A program made the position numbers and the translations under genes. From positions 372,001 through 436,000 of the forward strand of contig JAJKFH010003701.1 of NCBI GenBank assembly GCA_023333565.1: a stretch of 64,000 nucleotides of DNA. Direction: 5' to 3'. The notes under the pieces were generated by a model. The model saw nothing but the letters and a program-made list of their open reading frames with translations, was not told the DNA's origin and did no database searches. Of this stretch, positions 46,664 to 59,500 are shown piece after piece. The stretch comes from Puffinus mauretanicus (taxonomy: Eukaryota; Chordata; Aves; Procellariiformes; Procellariidae). Each line of letters opens with the position of its first letter. Within the stretch, counting starts at the first letter, position 1.

Positions 46664-48339
46664 TAGATGTAATTAGTTTGAAGGGCACCAATTAAGCGGA
46701 ATTCATCAGTATCTTGTAATGACATCTATTTGATGGGAAGTATAAAAAAGAGGAAAATATGGTAATCTCTCTCTTCATAACAGAGAGCACGCAGAGCAAT
46801 GAAGCACAGAAACTAATATGACTTCTTCTATCTAAAAGTCTTGAAACTAGTCAACAACACTGGAGTGCACAGGGTGGATGGGGGAGCCCGGGACTGACTT
46901 CCTGGAAAATTGTATGAGGCACAAGCCCATTCGTTGGGATCAAGCCTTTGAAATGGTATCAGATTCCTCTCTGTTACTGTTTTAGTCTGATTATCTCCAT
47001 TTTTTATTTAGATCAGCCTCTCATATAACATTATGTCAGTAAAAAAGCAAAGCATTGATGTTGACTTCACGGGGAAAAGATTCTCGCCTGTTACCATGTT
47101 GTTGTTCTTTTTCTTATTTGTGTTTATTACTCAGTTAGCATGATTCAATTGCTCGTGCTGACTTCACAACATTTTGCCTTGAAATAAAGGTGAATATAGT
47201 TTCAGTAAGGAAACATTTTATGTGGAAAAGACCTTTCAGAGAGATACCTTGCCTTCAAGTCACACCCTAACCAAGTTCCCTGGAGATTATGCCTTGTGAT
47301 ACATTTTCAAACTTACTGTGCAAAACTTCAACAAAACTTTGAATGTTTTCTTTCTGAAAGTTTTTCAAAGTGTTTTAAATTTTCATTTTTTAAAAATAAG
47401 ACAGTTATACTCTTCCCTCTCCACCATCTCCCTCTTGCTATCAAGCCATTAGACTCCTCAGAGAAAGAGGGCACATACTGTATCTAATACTGCACATGAC
47501 CCTGGTTATTTCTGCCTGTTGCAGATCACTACATCTTATATCCCCTTCCGTAAGTTTACCAAGACAAATCTTAAAACCACTCAGGGGTTTTTGCCACCTT
47601 TTCCAGGCTTTTTTTCTCCTTCAACTTTCAGAACAGTCAATCCCTTTAAAATCCTTTTAAGTCAATCCCTCCCATTGTCCTAGGACTACCCTTAATGGAT
47701 TATTCCCTAGTTTTCCACGTATAGAATGTGTATGCTTTTTTTTTAATGCTAGTATTACCAAAACTCAGCAGCAAATAGGTCCATTGCTTTTTCACTAGTT
47801 TTAATATGAACATACTTTAATGATTTTTAAAAAATCACTGCTTTTAATCTTGTATTATTCAGTGCAGATGTCTATTACTTTCCCCATCTATCCAGTAATT
47901 CTTAAATTAAGTGGTTTAATTAACTACATGCATTTAATTATTCTTTTTCTAAGCTGTTCTGTTAGCCTTTAACCCTATCCATCATTCTAATAGTAAAAGA
48001 TTTTCCTCACATTCTCTTTTCCTGGAGGAGGAAAAGTTGACAACCTCCCACCACAACAGAGAGTCCGTTGGCTATGTCTGCCCTACACAGAAATGCTGCA
48101 TCTAATAACAGCTGGGATCATACCTGATTTGCAGTTATACTCAGTGCTTGAAGTGACAGGAATGAATCACTTTAGCAGCTCTGTACGGATTCCTATCAGC
48201 ATTTCATCAAAACAGGGATGGTAGGATGGTCTCCAGAAAAAAGGGAAAAAAAAAAAGTTGACATAGGTAGTACCACTGAAAACCAGCTCTCTGCAAACAC
48301 TGTCTATCCTTTTTTCAGCACCGGGATCCATGAGGCTGT

Positions 48340-48730
48340 AACAGCTCAAGTGAGCCCACGTGTAGGGATTTCTGCTCTGCGTCCCACTGATCGGGGCAAG
48401 CCCTGCCACCCCCTAACAGCGTCCCTGCTCTGCCTGCCTTGCCTGGACTGCAGCGTCCCTGCCTCCTGCTGTCGGTGGGCAATTCCTCTTCTAGCAAGCC
48501 CCCGGCCGGCCTGACCTCTCTCCCCTGGACACATCTGCTTCTTGCTGCCTTGTTTGTCATTAATTCGTTTTCCCTCCTTGACCAGGGGAGGAGTTCTGGG
48601 GAGCCTGCTCTCGCACCCCTTTCGTGCCGCTGACACCGACACCTCCATGTTCCCCTTGTGAGCTGCTGCTCTAATTGCACCTCCCGACGAGGGCTCTGCC
48701 CCAGCGGTGAGATAACAGCTGTTGGTTGCG
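48340..48730. other. GC-rich intronic island
   Basis: About 390 bases are clearly GC-rich with more than a dozen CpGs, inside an intron that is otherwise AT-rich. Overlapping open frames (98 codons on the + strand; 100 and 143 codons on the - strand) reflect the lack of AT-rich stops and carry no recognised domain. It could be a small CpG island acting as an intragenic promoter or enhancer, or an unrecognised insertion. There is no TATA box or splice context that decides. Confidence 0.4.
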
Positions 48731-51700
48731 TGTACCTAAAGGGCATCCTTATAAACTCATGGGCATGATAGAGGGTAGCTTTTCACTCTGTTTTACTCAG
48801 AGGCTTGGAGCCTCTAGAGTCCTAGTCCTGCAACTTTTTAGGGGGTTATGAGGGCTACTGCATTCTTCCCCTCTTGCTTATCTTTCTGCCCAGCTAGTGC
48901 TCTGCAGCAGCCTCCTTTAAGCCTCTCTCCTCTCTTCTCTCTCTATGTCAATTTAAGTGGTAATGTCTTAATCAGTTTTGCGTATGCATCTGGGATAATA
49001 GTTCTCACTCAGAGGGAAAGGGGAAAATATAATATGATGTTTGACATGAATTTTCTGAGAAAACCCTGGACTGACCTCTTTCCCTCACATTGAACTGCTT
49101 CAGCTGTCTCATTCCACATAGGTCCGCAGCCAGCCAGACATCTGAGGGTCACTGCTGGTCACTACTCATCTGCATCCAACCTGACCTATACACATTTAAG
49201 TAAAGACTTGCTTTCCTGCTGTCTGTTTCTTCTTCAGGCTTTCTGATCCCTCCTCATCTTTTTATTTATAGGTGCCATATAACTGAAACACAATATTTTT
49301 CTAAATCAACTAAGCAGTTTTTCTCCAAATAAAGGGAGAAGAAATGGTGCTTAAACTCCTCTTGTTGCTAATCCACATTGTGTGATGGTTTCTCAGCAGT
49401 GTGCTGTTGGTTTTCCTAAATGTCAGGGAATGTGTTCTGGGAATATCTTATTTATGTAAAGTGTGTGCGTTTTGATATGAGAGTAGACAGTGAATGGGAG
49501 AGGAAAGTAAAGGGAAATATGACTGTACCCCACAAAGATCTTTTTTCCTTATCTATACCATCATTGTACTTGTTTTAAAAGTAGACTTGAAAATGATGAA
49601 GGCTATCATGTTTCCAAAATAAATGGGAGTCCATATCATTTTACAGTATATAGGTAGACTTAGAAGTAGAATCTAAATCCAGTCTATTCCTAAGATGAAT
49701 GAAGAAACACTGGCCAACTGCTTGTTGCTACATTTGAACTACTAGTGAGTATACAAACTTCTGCAGAATCCATACAGCCACATAAATTCTTCGGCTTTAC
49801 AACTTGAGATTTTTTTTCCTCAATATTTTCTCTCTCAGATCACATGTATCTGCTATTTTTTAGTATTCATATTTTTCTGTTAAGTTTTAAGTCTGCTAAA
49901 TAAGTTTCCTATGTTCTTCCTACAAATATTATTTTTCATATCTAAGCTGCACTGCTATTTTGCCAGGAGTGTTAAATGGCAAAAGAAAAACAAGCACTGG
50001 TCTCTTAAAATCTGCGGGCGCCTTATGGTAAATCTTCACTGAAGTTCCCATTATTTTGTGCTCTATAAAAGCAACCAAGTGGTGATAAGGTGTCCTAAAA
50101 ATACCTGGCCAGCAAGGCTGGATTTTCCCTGCCTTAAATATCAGAGGAAGATGACCAGCTTCCACAGAGCTTCCTTGCAGAGCATCACATAGGAGATGGA
50201 AGGCACCTGCTAAGAGAAAGAAAGTGTGAAGAGAAGGCTTTTGAGCAGCTGTGCAGTCCTGGGTAAGAAGATCTTAGAGCAATCTCAGTTCTCTCTGCCA
50301 TGGGTTTCTGGGTGAGGACCTGGAAATGAGACAGAGTAACACGCTCTGGACATAGACCTGCCAGTACTTCTCTCCAAAATTTATTAGCCAATTTTAGACA
50401 AATTAGAAGAGGAAAAATGCCTCCAATGGAGCTGAAAGCCTAAAAACTTAACGAAAAGTTAAGAGGTGATTGATTAGAAACACCTTTACTGAGTGTAATA
50501 CTAGACACCAGAGAACTTACTCAGGTAAGCCCTTCTGCAAACACAAGAAATGTTCTAACTGGAGTCTGTACTCAACCACGAGATACAAATCCACAGGAAA
50601 GCAGGCTTGATTAGTCCTAATGTTTATGGAATATCTTTTAAAAGCTCATTAATTAGCCACTGGGAGAAGCCTACCATCTTCACCGCATCTAGAGAGGCAG
50701 TCCCTACATTCAGGTAGGCAGTCCAGGTAAATGAAAACAAGGCTTTCCTTCTCAAAATCTTGTGCTCCACCAGATCTCAGCCTGCAGTTCCTCTGCAAAG
50801 GCATCAAAAATTTGCAAGCTAGACGGGTTACTCAAAAACTCACAAAGTATTATTATTTTGATTATTTTATTTCTTGTCTCACTCTTGGTTTGCTATTAAG
50901 AAAAAGGAAAGAATAGGATCCTGTCATGAAAGCCATCCACAGAAATTAGAAAAATATCTTCTCTGTCAACTGCTTATATCATCATGTGGAATTAATTAAG
51001 GCTTTACTCATCAGGGCTGTCTTCTAAAGAGTGATTAAAAATCTATATACACTTTATCATGTGTTATTCATTTCTGTAGGGTTTCCTAAAATGGGAATGA
51101 AGTAATTATGAAATAAAAAGCAGTAAAAAGATTTTAATTGGTAACCAAAAAGAAAAAGCTCATAAATGTATTATGAATTCAAAATTTTTCAGATACTGCC
51201 AGAAAAGGGAATTCAAAGATAGTAGTGGGTGCATAAATCATGATTTTAAAATTCCTGTTAGTGAACACATCATAAGTTAAAATTGAGATAAGGTCTTTAA
51301 ATACCTAATGACCCCCCTTAATGCATTTAGTGCATTAAGTGTAAATGTGTTTTCATTTTGCGTTTGCCAGGAATGTCAAATATCATTAGATAGTTAGGCA
51401 CCCAATGAGGAGTCACTGAGCCTTGAATCTTCTAGATAGGAAGTGAGTATCTGTCTGCTTTCTGATGTTTGGTGGTGGTGCTGGTGTGATGCAGTAAATG
51501 CAGTTTGTGATAGAAAAGCAGGGGGAGAAGATTTATGGTCGCAGCTGGTGTCAAAACTCATTTACTTTCTTTGCTGGTGTTTACACTGCGGCTTTGAAGA
51601 TTGCTCTTGAATGATTCACTTCCTATTTAATGTTCTCATTAGACAAACCGGATCAACCCAAGCCACTAGGCACCGTCTCATTTTGCAGAAGTACATTTTT

Positions 51701-54700
51701 TTTCTTGAACTGCATAGCAAATGGTTTCACTAAACCAGCTAAATCGACCCCTTAGGTCCAATGACCAAATTTAATAACTGTTCATCTTTGCTAAAGTACA
51801 GTGTTTAATGATCTCATTCATTAATACATCAATGGTTGCTTTTGGCTGATTAAATTTCTTCCATCATTTTGACAGTATGATCTAAATGTAAAGTACAAAT
51901 ATTCCATGTAAAAATGAACCATTGTATTCTGGGCCAATGTCATAGATTATTTCTTAACTCACTCCAGTAGCCCACCGGAGGAGCTTGTGTGTTAGGAGCC
52001 TTCAGAATTGCTCTCCGGTGTGATGTACTAATTGCTGTATTTGGGAGCCAGAAGCACTGGCATAGATTTGACGTCCAGGAAGGAGTGTGCGAGTTTGTCA
52101 TCTGCTCCCTGGCATAAAGCACAGTCAGAAAGGATTCTTGGATTTACATAAAGTAAAATTAAATCAGGGAATGGTAGCATGCACCCATAAACTGATTTTA
52201 GTTAGTAGCTTGTAAAGTCCATCATTGCGAGCAGCGATGACACTGGTAAGCAGTATCTTCTTAGGGTACCAACTCATATTTTATCATCTTATCAGGATTG
52301 TATCACACAAGGAGATAATAAAAGCACATTCCTTGTCTTAAAATGGCACTATGACATTCATGTTATCTTCAATATCTTATTCTGATTGCTCTCATCCTTT
52401 GTTTTCCCTCTGTGAGAGCCTGAGACTGCTAGTCATAATATTGACTTGAAAACACCTTTTTTAGGTCCTTTGAGTTCAGCCATTAAATAGTTTGTATCTG
52501 TCAACTTATTGCTCTTACACTAAACAATTCAACAGCTCACTTCTCATCACAGATCCGTGGGCTGCATCAAATGAGAGAGCCTAACAGAAACTCACTGTTA
52601 AAGCAATTTTAAATGCCCTCCTTTATGGGCTCAAGGGACTGTGCTGCTGAAACAAGGGTGGTAGTAAAAGTAGAACTGTTCAGTCATATGTGTAAGCTAT
52701 TTCAGAGTGTTTCTAAAGAGGCAGAGGAGACCCACACCTTTACAACTAGAGAGAGAGGAGAACTAACTGCTTTCTTTTCTCCATTAACTCTACTAAGCAT
52801 ATCAGACAAATTAACTTGGTTAAATTCTTGTAAAGCGAATTTTTTTTTAAGGGCTAATGAATTCCTGAAAGATAATGAAAAAGTGAATGTAGCTTTATAA
52901 TCTAAAGCTAAGTATCAAAATCTAGATCAAGTAGTTAACTGCATTGTCTTCCAAAATATGGTAGCACATAGCACTGAACAAGTTATTAATTTGAAATAAA
53001 ATTGAGAAGCAAAGTATCAATGAGGAAGAAAAATGTAAAGGTCTCCTCTGTTTACTTTTTAATCATTTCTATAAGAAGAAAAATCCTGTGGTTTTACCTA
53101 GACAGCAATACAGAAACTATTGAAAGGTCATTGATTGAGTAATTTTGTTTTGCTGTAACATCTTTTCTGATTTCTATTGGCAATCTTAAAACTAAGTGTC
53201 AAGGGTTCATGTCTTCAAAATCAGAGCATTTTTATAAGTAGTCCTAAAGGGAGGCCAAAGCTTTACTGAATACAGAAATTGTTGCTATTACTGGGTGTGG
53301 GCAGAGTTTTTGCCAAGTAAAATTGAAACATGCTTTGGTTATGGAGCAGTACAAGGAAACTGTACGATTGCTAATCATACACCTGGTTCTGGAGCTTATA
53401 CAGCAAAATTTAATTTCCACAGTTACCATTCTGGTATCATTCTGTATTAGAAGTAATTATTAAAAATGAGAATACCAACAATATCTGAGCAAAAGCTTAT
53501 GAGAGAGATATATACCCAAAACACAGTGAAATCAATATGATAAAAAGCCCTGTTCAGAGCTTGTCAACATTAAAGGCACAACACATCGAGAATATCTACG
53601 TGAGATCATTAAAGATGTGGAAGGATACATTTCCACAGAAATGCTCAAGCAACATTTACACTTGGCATCCATCCATTTTTATATATATATGCCCACAGGA
53701 ACCAGACAAAAATTTTATTTTAACAGATAACTTTAATGCAAATAGTATTTTAAAGGCTGATTGCTTTTATTCCATACTAGGCAGTCTTGCTTAACTTTTC
53801 CAGAACTTTCTGCATATGCCCACCCATTTAATATAATAAATTATTTCCTGAAAAATTAGCACTTCTTGCCAGTGTCATCCATAGCAAATGAAGAATATAA
53901 AGAAAATGTTTTTCAAAGAGAAGGGAAATAAAACAAAGAAGTTAAAAAAATTTTGTTTTGTAAGAGAGATTTTAAAAGATATTATACTCTTCACACTTTT
54001 CAGTGGTAGAGGAGATGAGTAATTATCAGTCACTCCATTGCATAATTTGTAATCACTCACCTGTAAGACTGATACAATTGAGGTGTTTTTGTGGTTTGGG
54101 GTTTTTTTTTGGTCTACCTTCTTTGTGGATAAGCAGCTTGTAACTGATTTTTCAGAAGCTGTGATTACAAATTTGCTTACAGTTACCAGGGTGAAACAGG
54201 CTGATGCCACTGTGCTGAGTTGTATAAAACCAAACCTATTTGTGCAACTAATTGTACTTTTTACCTGCTTTGGAAAATAAGTACTTGGGAATCTTTTTGT
54301 GTTTGGTGATAAAATGAACATAGAACAGTGAGAAAAGAACTACTGAAGCAAATGTCTTCTGTGAGTAGATAATTAGAACAGGGTGGGTGATTGCCCTGGG
54401 CTGCTGTTGCCGGGATTTCATGTTTGATGCTTACCTATCATGAATTAACATAACATATGATTTATGTTTGTCAGTGTGGCAATCATTTGGAAAGCTGAAA
54501 TGTTTGACAACAGTAAATACATCTCCTAGTACAAAGGTGTCTCTTGCCTCTATTGCTGTTAGTTCCTTCCATTTCTTCTAGTCATGTTCCAAACAGAAGT
54601 GGAGCTTCTTTGTACGTATTTAGGCAATAAACAGCTTTGCATTATAGCTATAGGATTCAATGAGCAAGAGACCCAGTTAAAGGGATTGCTTGCTCTCCAG

Positions 54701-56069
54701 AAGATTGTTCTCATCTTATAAAAAACAGTTGTAGCTATGAAGGTGGAAGGAGAAACCTGGAGAAGAGTCTGAATTATGGAGGCACAGAGGGAGGAAGGCT
54801 CAAGCTGTTGTAAGGTGGGTTCTCTGCACCTGGAGAGAGTATCTCTAGAGACCTCCAACTTTTAGCAGTCCTGTCCATATCAACACCAGCAGCTCAAGTT
54901 TCTCATTAAGGAAAACTTGGGATTCTCTGGTATAATGGGAAGTCTTATTTGCATAAACTATGAGAGTGTATATACTGAAAAGACTTTAAAGTAATGTATT
55001 ATATCATTGGTGCTTCTGCTGTGCTTCTGTGGTACAGTTTTTCTGATGTATAAGTAGTACTGTATTCATGGCCATTCCGAGCTGTTTCGGGTCCCAGGGC
55101 AAATAGTCACTGTACTGATGACCCTCTTCTGTGCGGCCTTACATTTCCTCATGCTACAGCCCTCTCACACACTTCCTTTCTTAATTTCTCGCACTTCTGG
55201 AGAGGCAGGTGGTGGGGCCTGATGGGGGTCTGGTCAGAGCAAGGAGGGATGGCTGGGCCCTCTATTCTGCCTCCCCCAACTTTCAGACAAACTCACCACT
55301 GGCTGGACCTGCGGAGCTGTGAACCCATGAGGTTGTGTGTGTCCCCGTGTGCATACGCTGCGGTGGGGCGAGGAAAGCAAGCAACTATTAGGATTTCTCC
55401 TTTTCTGCGTTAAATCTTAGTGTGTTGCTGTATTTGAGAGGAAAAAAAATCTGTCACAGGCTCAATCACCTTACTACATTTTCTCTGTAGCACTGTAAGA
55501 AATGACAAAAAGAATAACATGTGAGGTAAGGGCACAAATAATTTACTTTTTTTCTCAAGTACTTACTTCTTCATGATCTGAACCAAAGAACAAGAGGTCA
55601 ATGGAAATCTGTGATTTTAACTGACTTTAGTACTACCATTAAGCACCTTTAATTTTCAGTAGCTTTTGTGGCTCTTTCACCATTCTTCACAGTTTTCAGC
55701 TTTTCTATCAAACTTTCGTCAAATCTGCAGGTTTTATTGAGACATTGACGTTCAGTATCGGGCCCTCATGGTAAACTGTAGGTCTAGCATTGTCACAACT
55801 TTTCTTCACTGTGTATCTGTATTTGGAACATGTAGGCTTTTCCTTGAGATGAGCATCTCTCATTATATTTATGTATAAATATGTACATACTTGCCTATGT
55901 CTGGAAGACTCATTGCAGTGGTTTTATGCTTCCTTAGAATAAGTCTAATAATATGTATACATTGATGTACATACGTCTATTCCAGTAAGACTTTTCCTCT
56001 TCAACTTAGTGCAAGCAAATTGTATTGAACCTTTCTATGGCTGTTTGGAAAGAAAAGTCCTATCACAAT

Positions 56070-56968
56070 TAATCATAGAATCATAGAATAGTTTGGGTTG
56101 GAAGGGACCTTTAAAGGTCATTTAGTCCAACCCCCCTGCCATGGGCAGGGACATCTTCAACTAGATCAGGTTGCCCTGTCCAACCAGACCTTGAATGTTT
56201 CCAGGGATGGGGCATCTACCGCCTCTCTGGGCAACCTGTTCCAATGTTTCACCACCCTCATCATAAAAAAGTTCTTCCTTATATCTAGTCTAAATCTACC
56301 CTCTTTTAGTTTAAAACCATTCCCCCTTGTCCTGTCACAACAGGCCTTGCTAAGAAGTTTTTCCACCATCTTTCTCATAAGTCCCCTTTAAGTATTGATA
56401 GGCCACAATAAGGTCTCCCCGAAGCCTTCTCTTCTCCAGGCTGAACAACCCCAACTCTCTCAGCCTTTCTTCATAATAGAGGCATTCTATCCCCCTGATC
56501 ATTTTCATGGCCCTCCTCTGGACCTGCTCCAACAGGTCCATGTCTTTCCTGTGCTAAGGGCTCCAGAGCTGGACACAGTACTCCAGGTGGGGTCTCACCA
56601 GAGCAGAGTAGAGGGGCAGAATCACCTCCCTTGACCTGCTGGCCATGCTTCTTTTGATGCAGTCCAGGATACGGTTGGCTTTCTGGGCTGCGAGTGCACA
56701 TTGCTGGCTCATGTCCAGCTTTTCATCCACCAGTACCCCCAAGTCCTTCTTGACAGGACTGCTCTCAATCCCTTCATCCCCCAGCCTGTATTGATACCCC
56801 TGACCCAGGTGCAGGACCTTGTACTTGGCCTTGTTGAACCTCATGAGGTTCACATGGGCCCACTTCTTGAGCTTGTCCAGGTCCCTCTGGATGGCATCCC
56901 ATACCTCAGGCGTGTTGACCGCACCACTCAGCTTGGTGTCATCTGCAAACTTGCTGAGAGTGCTTAAT
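56070..56968 (-). mobile_element. CR1 LINE (non-LTR retrotransposon), 5'-truncated, antisense to DSCAM
   Basis: Read on the minus strand, the element encodes the C-terminal part of the CR1 ORF2 protein. It includes the reverse-transcriptase catalytic box FADDTKLSG and downstream motifs such as [20 protein letters not shown] and [14 protein letters not shown]. It then runs into a 3' UTR ending at 56070-56090 in the reverse complement of the tandem ATTCTATG octamer typical of avian CR1. The copy is dead: the 5' part of ORF2 is missing, a TAG stop interrupts the frame at 56554-56556, and there is a frameshift near 56350-56380. CR1 is the dominant LINE of birds and usually inserts without a clean target duplication, so the right edge near 56968 is approximate. 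Confidence 0.93.
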
Positions 56969-57479
56969 GGCTCAAACACCCTCATTTTAATATGAAATGA
57001 TTTGATTGGTATTAAAAGCTGTTATTTTTTAAGGTTATTTGTGCTACATAATTTAATTCTTTTTCTAAATCTTGCTAGTTCACTTATAAAAAACAAACAT
57101 AGAAAACTTCAGTTGTTCTTAGACATCTGTCAAACCTCTCCTTTTGTTAGAAAGCATTTCTTTTCTGACCATGACAGTTTGATTCATCTGTTATTCTATT
57201 TTATAACCTCTCCTATGGAGAGCTTTTTATTAAGTATTTTTGTATCCTATCAAGACTAGTGCTTTTGTTGTGCCTGGCAAGAAATACATTGAGATTGTGC
57301 ACAGAAAGTAAATAATTGTGTAAAACCAACTTTACTATGTCACTGGATCATCAAAAAGCTGGTTTTAATATTTGCTTTCCACTATGAAATGTTGTTCCTC
57401 TTTATTTGACTGGTCTACCATTTTGAGCTACCTGATAAGTTGCACAAATTCTCATGGCTCCTTTTGCTTCCTCCCGCAG

Positions 57480-57599
57480 TGCCCCCCAGGTTTGTGGTTC
57501 AGCCCAGCGACCAGGATGGGATCTATGGAAAAGCTGTAATTCTCAACTGCTCTGCAGAGGGTTATCCTGTTCCTACTATTGTCTGGAAGTACTCAAAAG
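57480..57599 (+). CDS. DSCAM: DSCAM exon: first half of Ig domain 8
   Basis: This 120-bp exon (40 codons) encodes the N-terminal half of Ig8. It starts TG, completing Val, then [20 protein letters not shown]. The first Cys is at 57548-57550 ([10 protein letters not shown], with NCS a sequon), and the core Trp is in TIVWKYSK. It ends with the G of a split Gly. The acceptor is cctcccgcag. The donor is aag/GTAGGA, a rather weak site. The second Cys is in the next exon, so skipping of this exon would keep the frame (phase 1-1) but destroy Ig8. The exon lies between two CR1 fragments of opposite orientation. Confidence 0.96.
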
Positions 57600-58422
57600 G
57601 TAGGACTCCTCCTGTGATCACTGGGTACAGATTAATTCTGGTTTAGTAACAGCTTACTCACCTGTAAGTTACTGGTTTAATCTTCATATTGTCAGTGGCT
57701 GGCAGAGTGCAATAAGGGAAGTATCGGTCATGTTTATACTGTTCTTCTATCATTTCCCTAAGCACATAGTGCTGTCCATTGTCATAGACAAGGCTGAGCT
57801 GGACAGACTTTTAGTCTGCCTTAGAGACGTCCTGGAGCTGTGAATGCGTGCCTGTGTTAGCTATGGCCTCAGCGGGCGAGTGGTGAAATGGACGGCTGAG
57901 AGAAAAGAGATACTGCTTTAGTTGAAAAAACCTCAGAACAACGTTCACCGGCAGCATTTGGCTGATTTTTTTCCCCCTTCAAAATCCATGATAACATGGC
58001 CAATGATATCTTTTCAGCAAAGAAAAAAGGTCAGGTAGCATTAGCATAAGCAGTAATTCAGTATGCGTTTTACATAATGCTTTAACATTTTCTTCTCATG
58101 TAACAGAGCATTAAAACTGGCCCCACTTGACCCTCAGTAACCACAGGAAATTGACTGCTTTTTAATTAAAATGTGCTGCCTGCTAGATTGCGTCTTCTGG
58201 CCAGTTGTCTTCTGGTTGATTTTAGCAAGAAAACAAGCTCTCCAAACTCTGTGTCCAATCTACATGAGTTAACTCTTTAAAAAGCAAAACTAGGTGCTGT
58301 TGGGAAGAAACCCTTAGGTAATGCTCCATGTCATTTTTGGTTTCCTTGATATCTAAGTCCAAATTATATTTGAAGAAAAAGAGTGGGAGAAGAGAATTGT
58401 TCATATTAAAGACTATTTTTGC

Positions 58423-58460
58423 TTTTATTGATAAATTCTGGTTTTATTGATAAATTCTGG
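58423..58460 (+). repeat. Perfect 19-bp tandem duplication
   Basis: The unit ttttattgataaattctgg occurs twice in a row, at 58423-58441 and 58442-58460, with no mismatch, which suggests a recent duplication in this lineage. Confidence 0.9.
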
Positions 58461-59249
58461 CAGAGCTCCAAAAACCATTAATCTCAATGGTATATGGGGT
58501 TTTAATTACGAATATAGGTCACAAAGAAATAATTCTGTTTTGTTGTGTTTGCATGCTGAAGGAGGAGGCCAAGCCAAGCTAGCTGAAGTGTAATTAACTG
58601 CGAATTGATAAGCAGCCCATCTCAATAAAGGAGAAAGGGATAGTGGATTGTTTTTAGTGACACTCTACCATCAAGTGACTGTTTTTAAGGTTTTCCATTA
58701 ACAGCTCTGAAGTTTTTAAGTCAAAGAAAGTTTTAGTAGATATGTGATGTAGGCAAAGCCATCAAACTGCAGTTTCATTTGTTGGCCAAAATAACTCTAG
58801 GTGAAAAGGTCAATATTTTTATAAAAGCCTGTATTATGCTAATGGATGACTGCAATTTCAATATTTAGTCTAACTAAGATGCCGTACAGGTCTATAGGAC
58901 ATATGCTGCATCTTCTTTTAAAGAGATATATTATATAATTTTTTTGTGAGCAAGTTTTGTGCCAAATTCTGAAATAATTACTGAGGTGAGGCCAGCAGGA
59001 GTAAAGCAATCAGATCAGGGCTCATCTGTAGGTACCACAACAGAGTAGAAAGGGCATTGGTACACCTGCAGACAAGTTAGTGTCATTGGCTTTTCGTGTC
59101 AGTGAAAAATGGAAAAAGAAGGTTCATTTTTTTGTACATTGAGATAGACAGGTAATGGAAATGGACTTGCTGTGTTTAAAGAATGACAGTGATCAATGCA
59201 CACACCCCGTAATCAGCAAGAATCTGTTGTTTTAAGTCCTTCAGATTTA

Positions 59250-59500
59250 AAGAGGCAATGGGCACACACTGAAACACAGGAGGCTCTGTCTAAGGAAACA
59301 GTTTTTTACTGTGTGGGTGACAGAGCACTGGCACAGGCTGCCCAGAGAGGCTGTGGAGTCTCATCCTTGGAGATATTCAAAAACCGTCTGGACATGATCC
59401 TAGGCAACCAGGTTTAGGTGGCCCTGCTTAAGCAAAAGAGTTGGACCAGATGAGCTCCAGAAGCCCCTTCCAACCTCAACAGTCTGTGATTCTGTGATTC
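59250..59500 (+). mobile_element. CR1 LINE 3' end, sense orientation
   Basis: About 250 bases match the end of the CR1 ORF2 frame and the 3' UTR on the plus strand. The C-terminal peptide includes FYCVGDRALAQAAQRGCG and SLEIFKNRLDM. A 'gttggaccagatgagctcc' block and 'ccttccaacctcaac' follow. The element ends in a tandem ATTCTGTG octamer (tctgtgattctgtgattc, 59483-59500). It is strongly 5'-truncated. Its octamer variant (ATTCTGTG) differs from that of the CR1 at 56070 (ATTCTATG), so the two are different subfamilies. Confidence 0.92.

Noticed and set aside
48315..48746. 143-codon minus-strand open frame in the GC-rich island
   Set aside because: Explained by GC-rich, stop-poor composition; no recognisable protein family.
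53875..54321. 148-codon minus-strand open frame
   Set aside because: Ser/Thr/Phe/Lys-rich composition, no domain, no splice or promoter context, and it is antisense in an intron.
56166..56985. A host gene encoding a reverse-transcriptase-like protein
   Set aside because: The frames are pieces of a 5'-truncated CR1 LINE with a stop and a frameshift, not a host gene.
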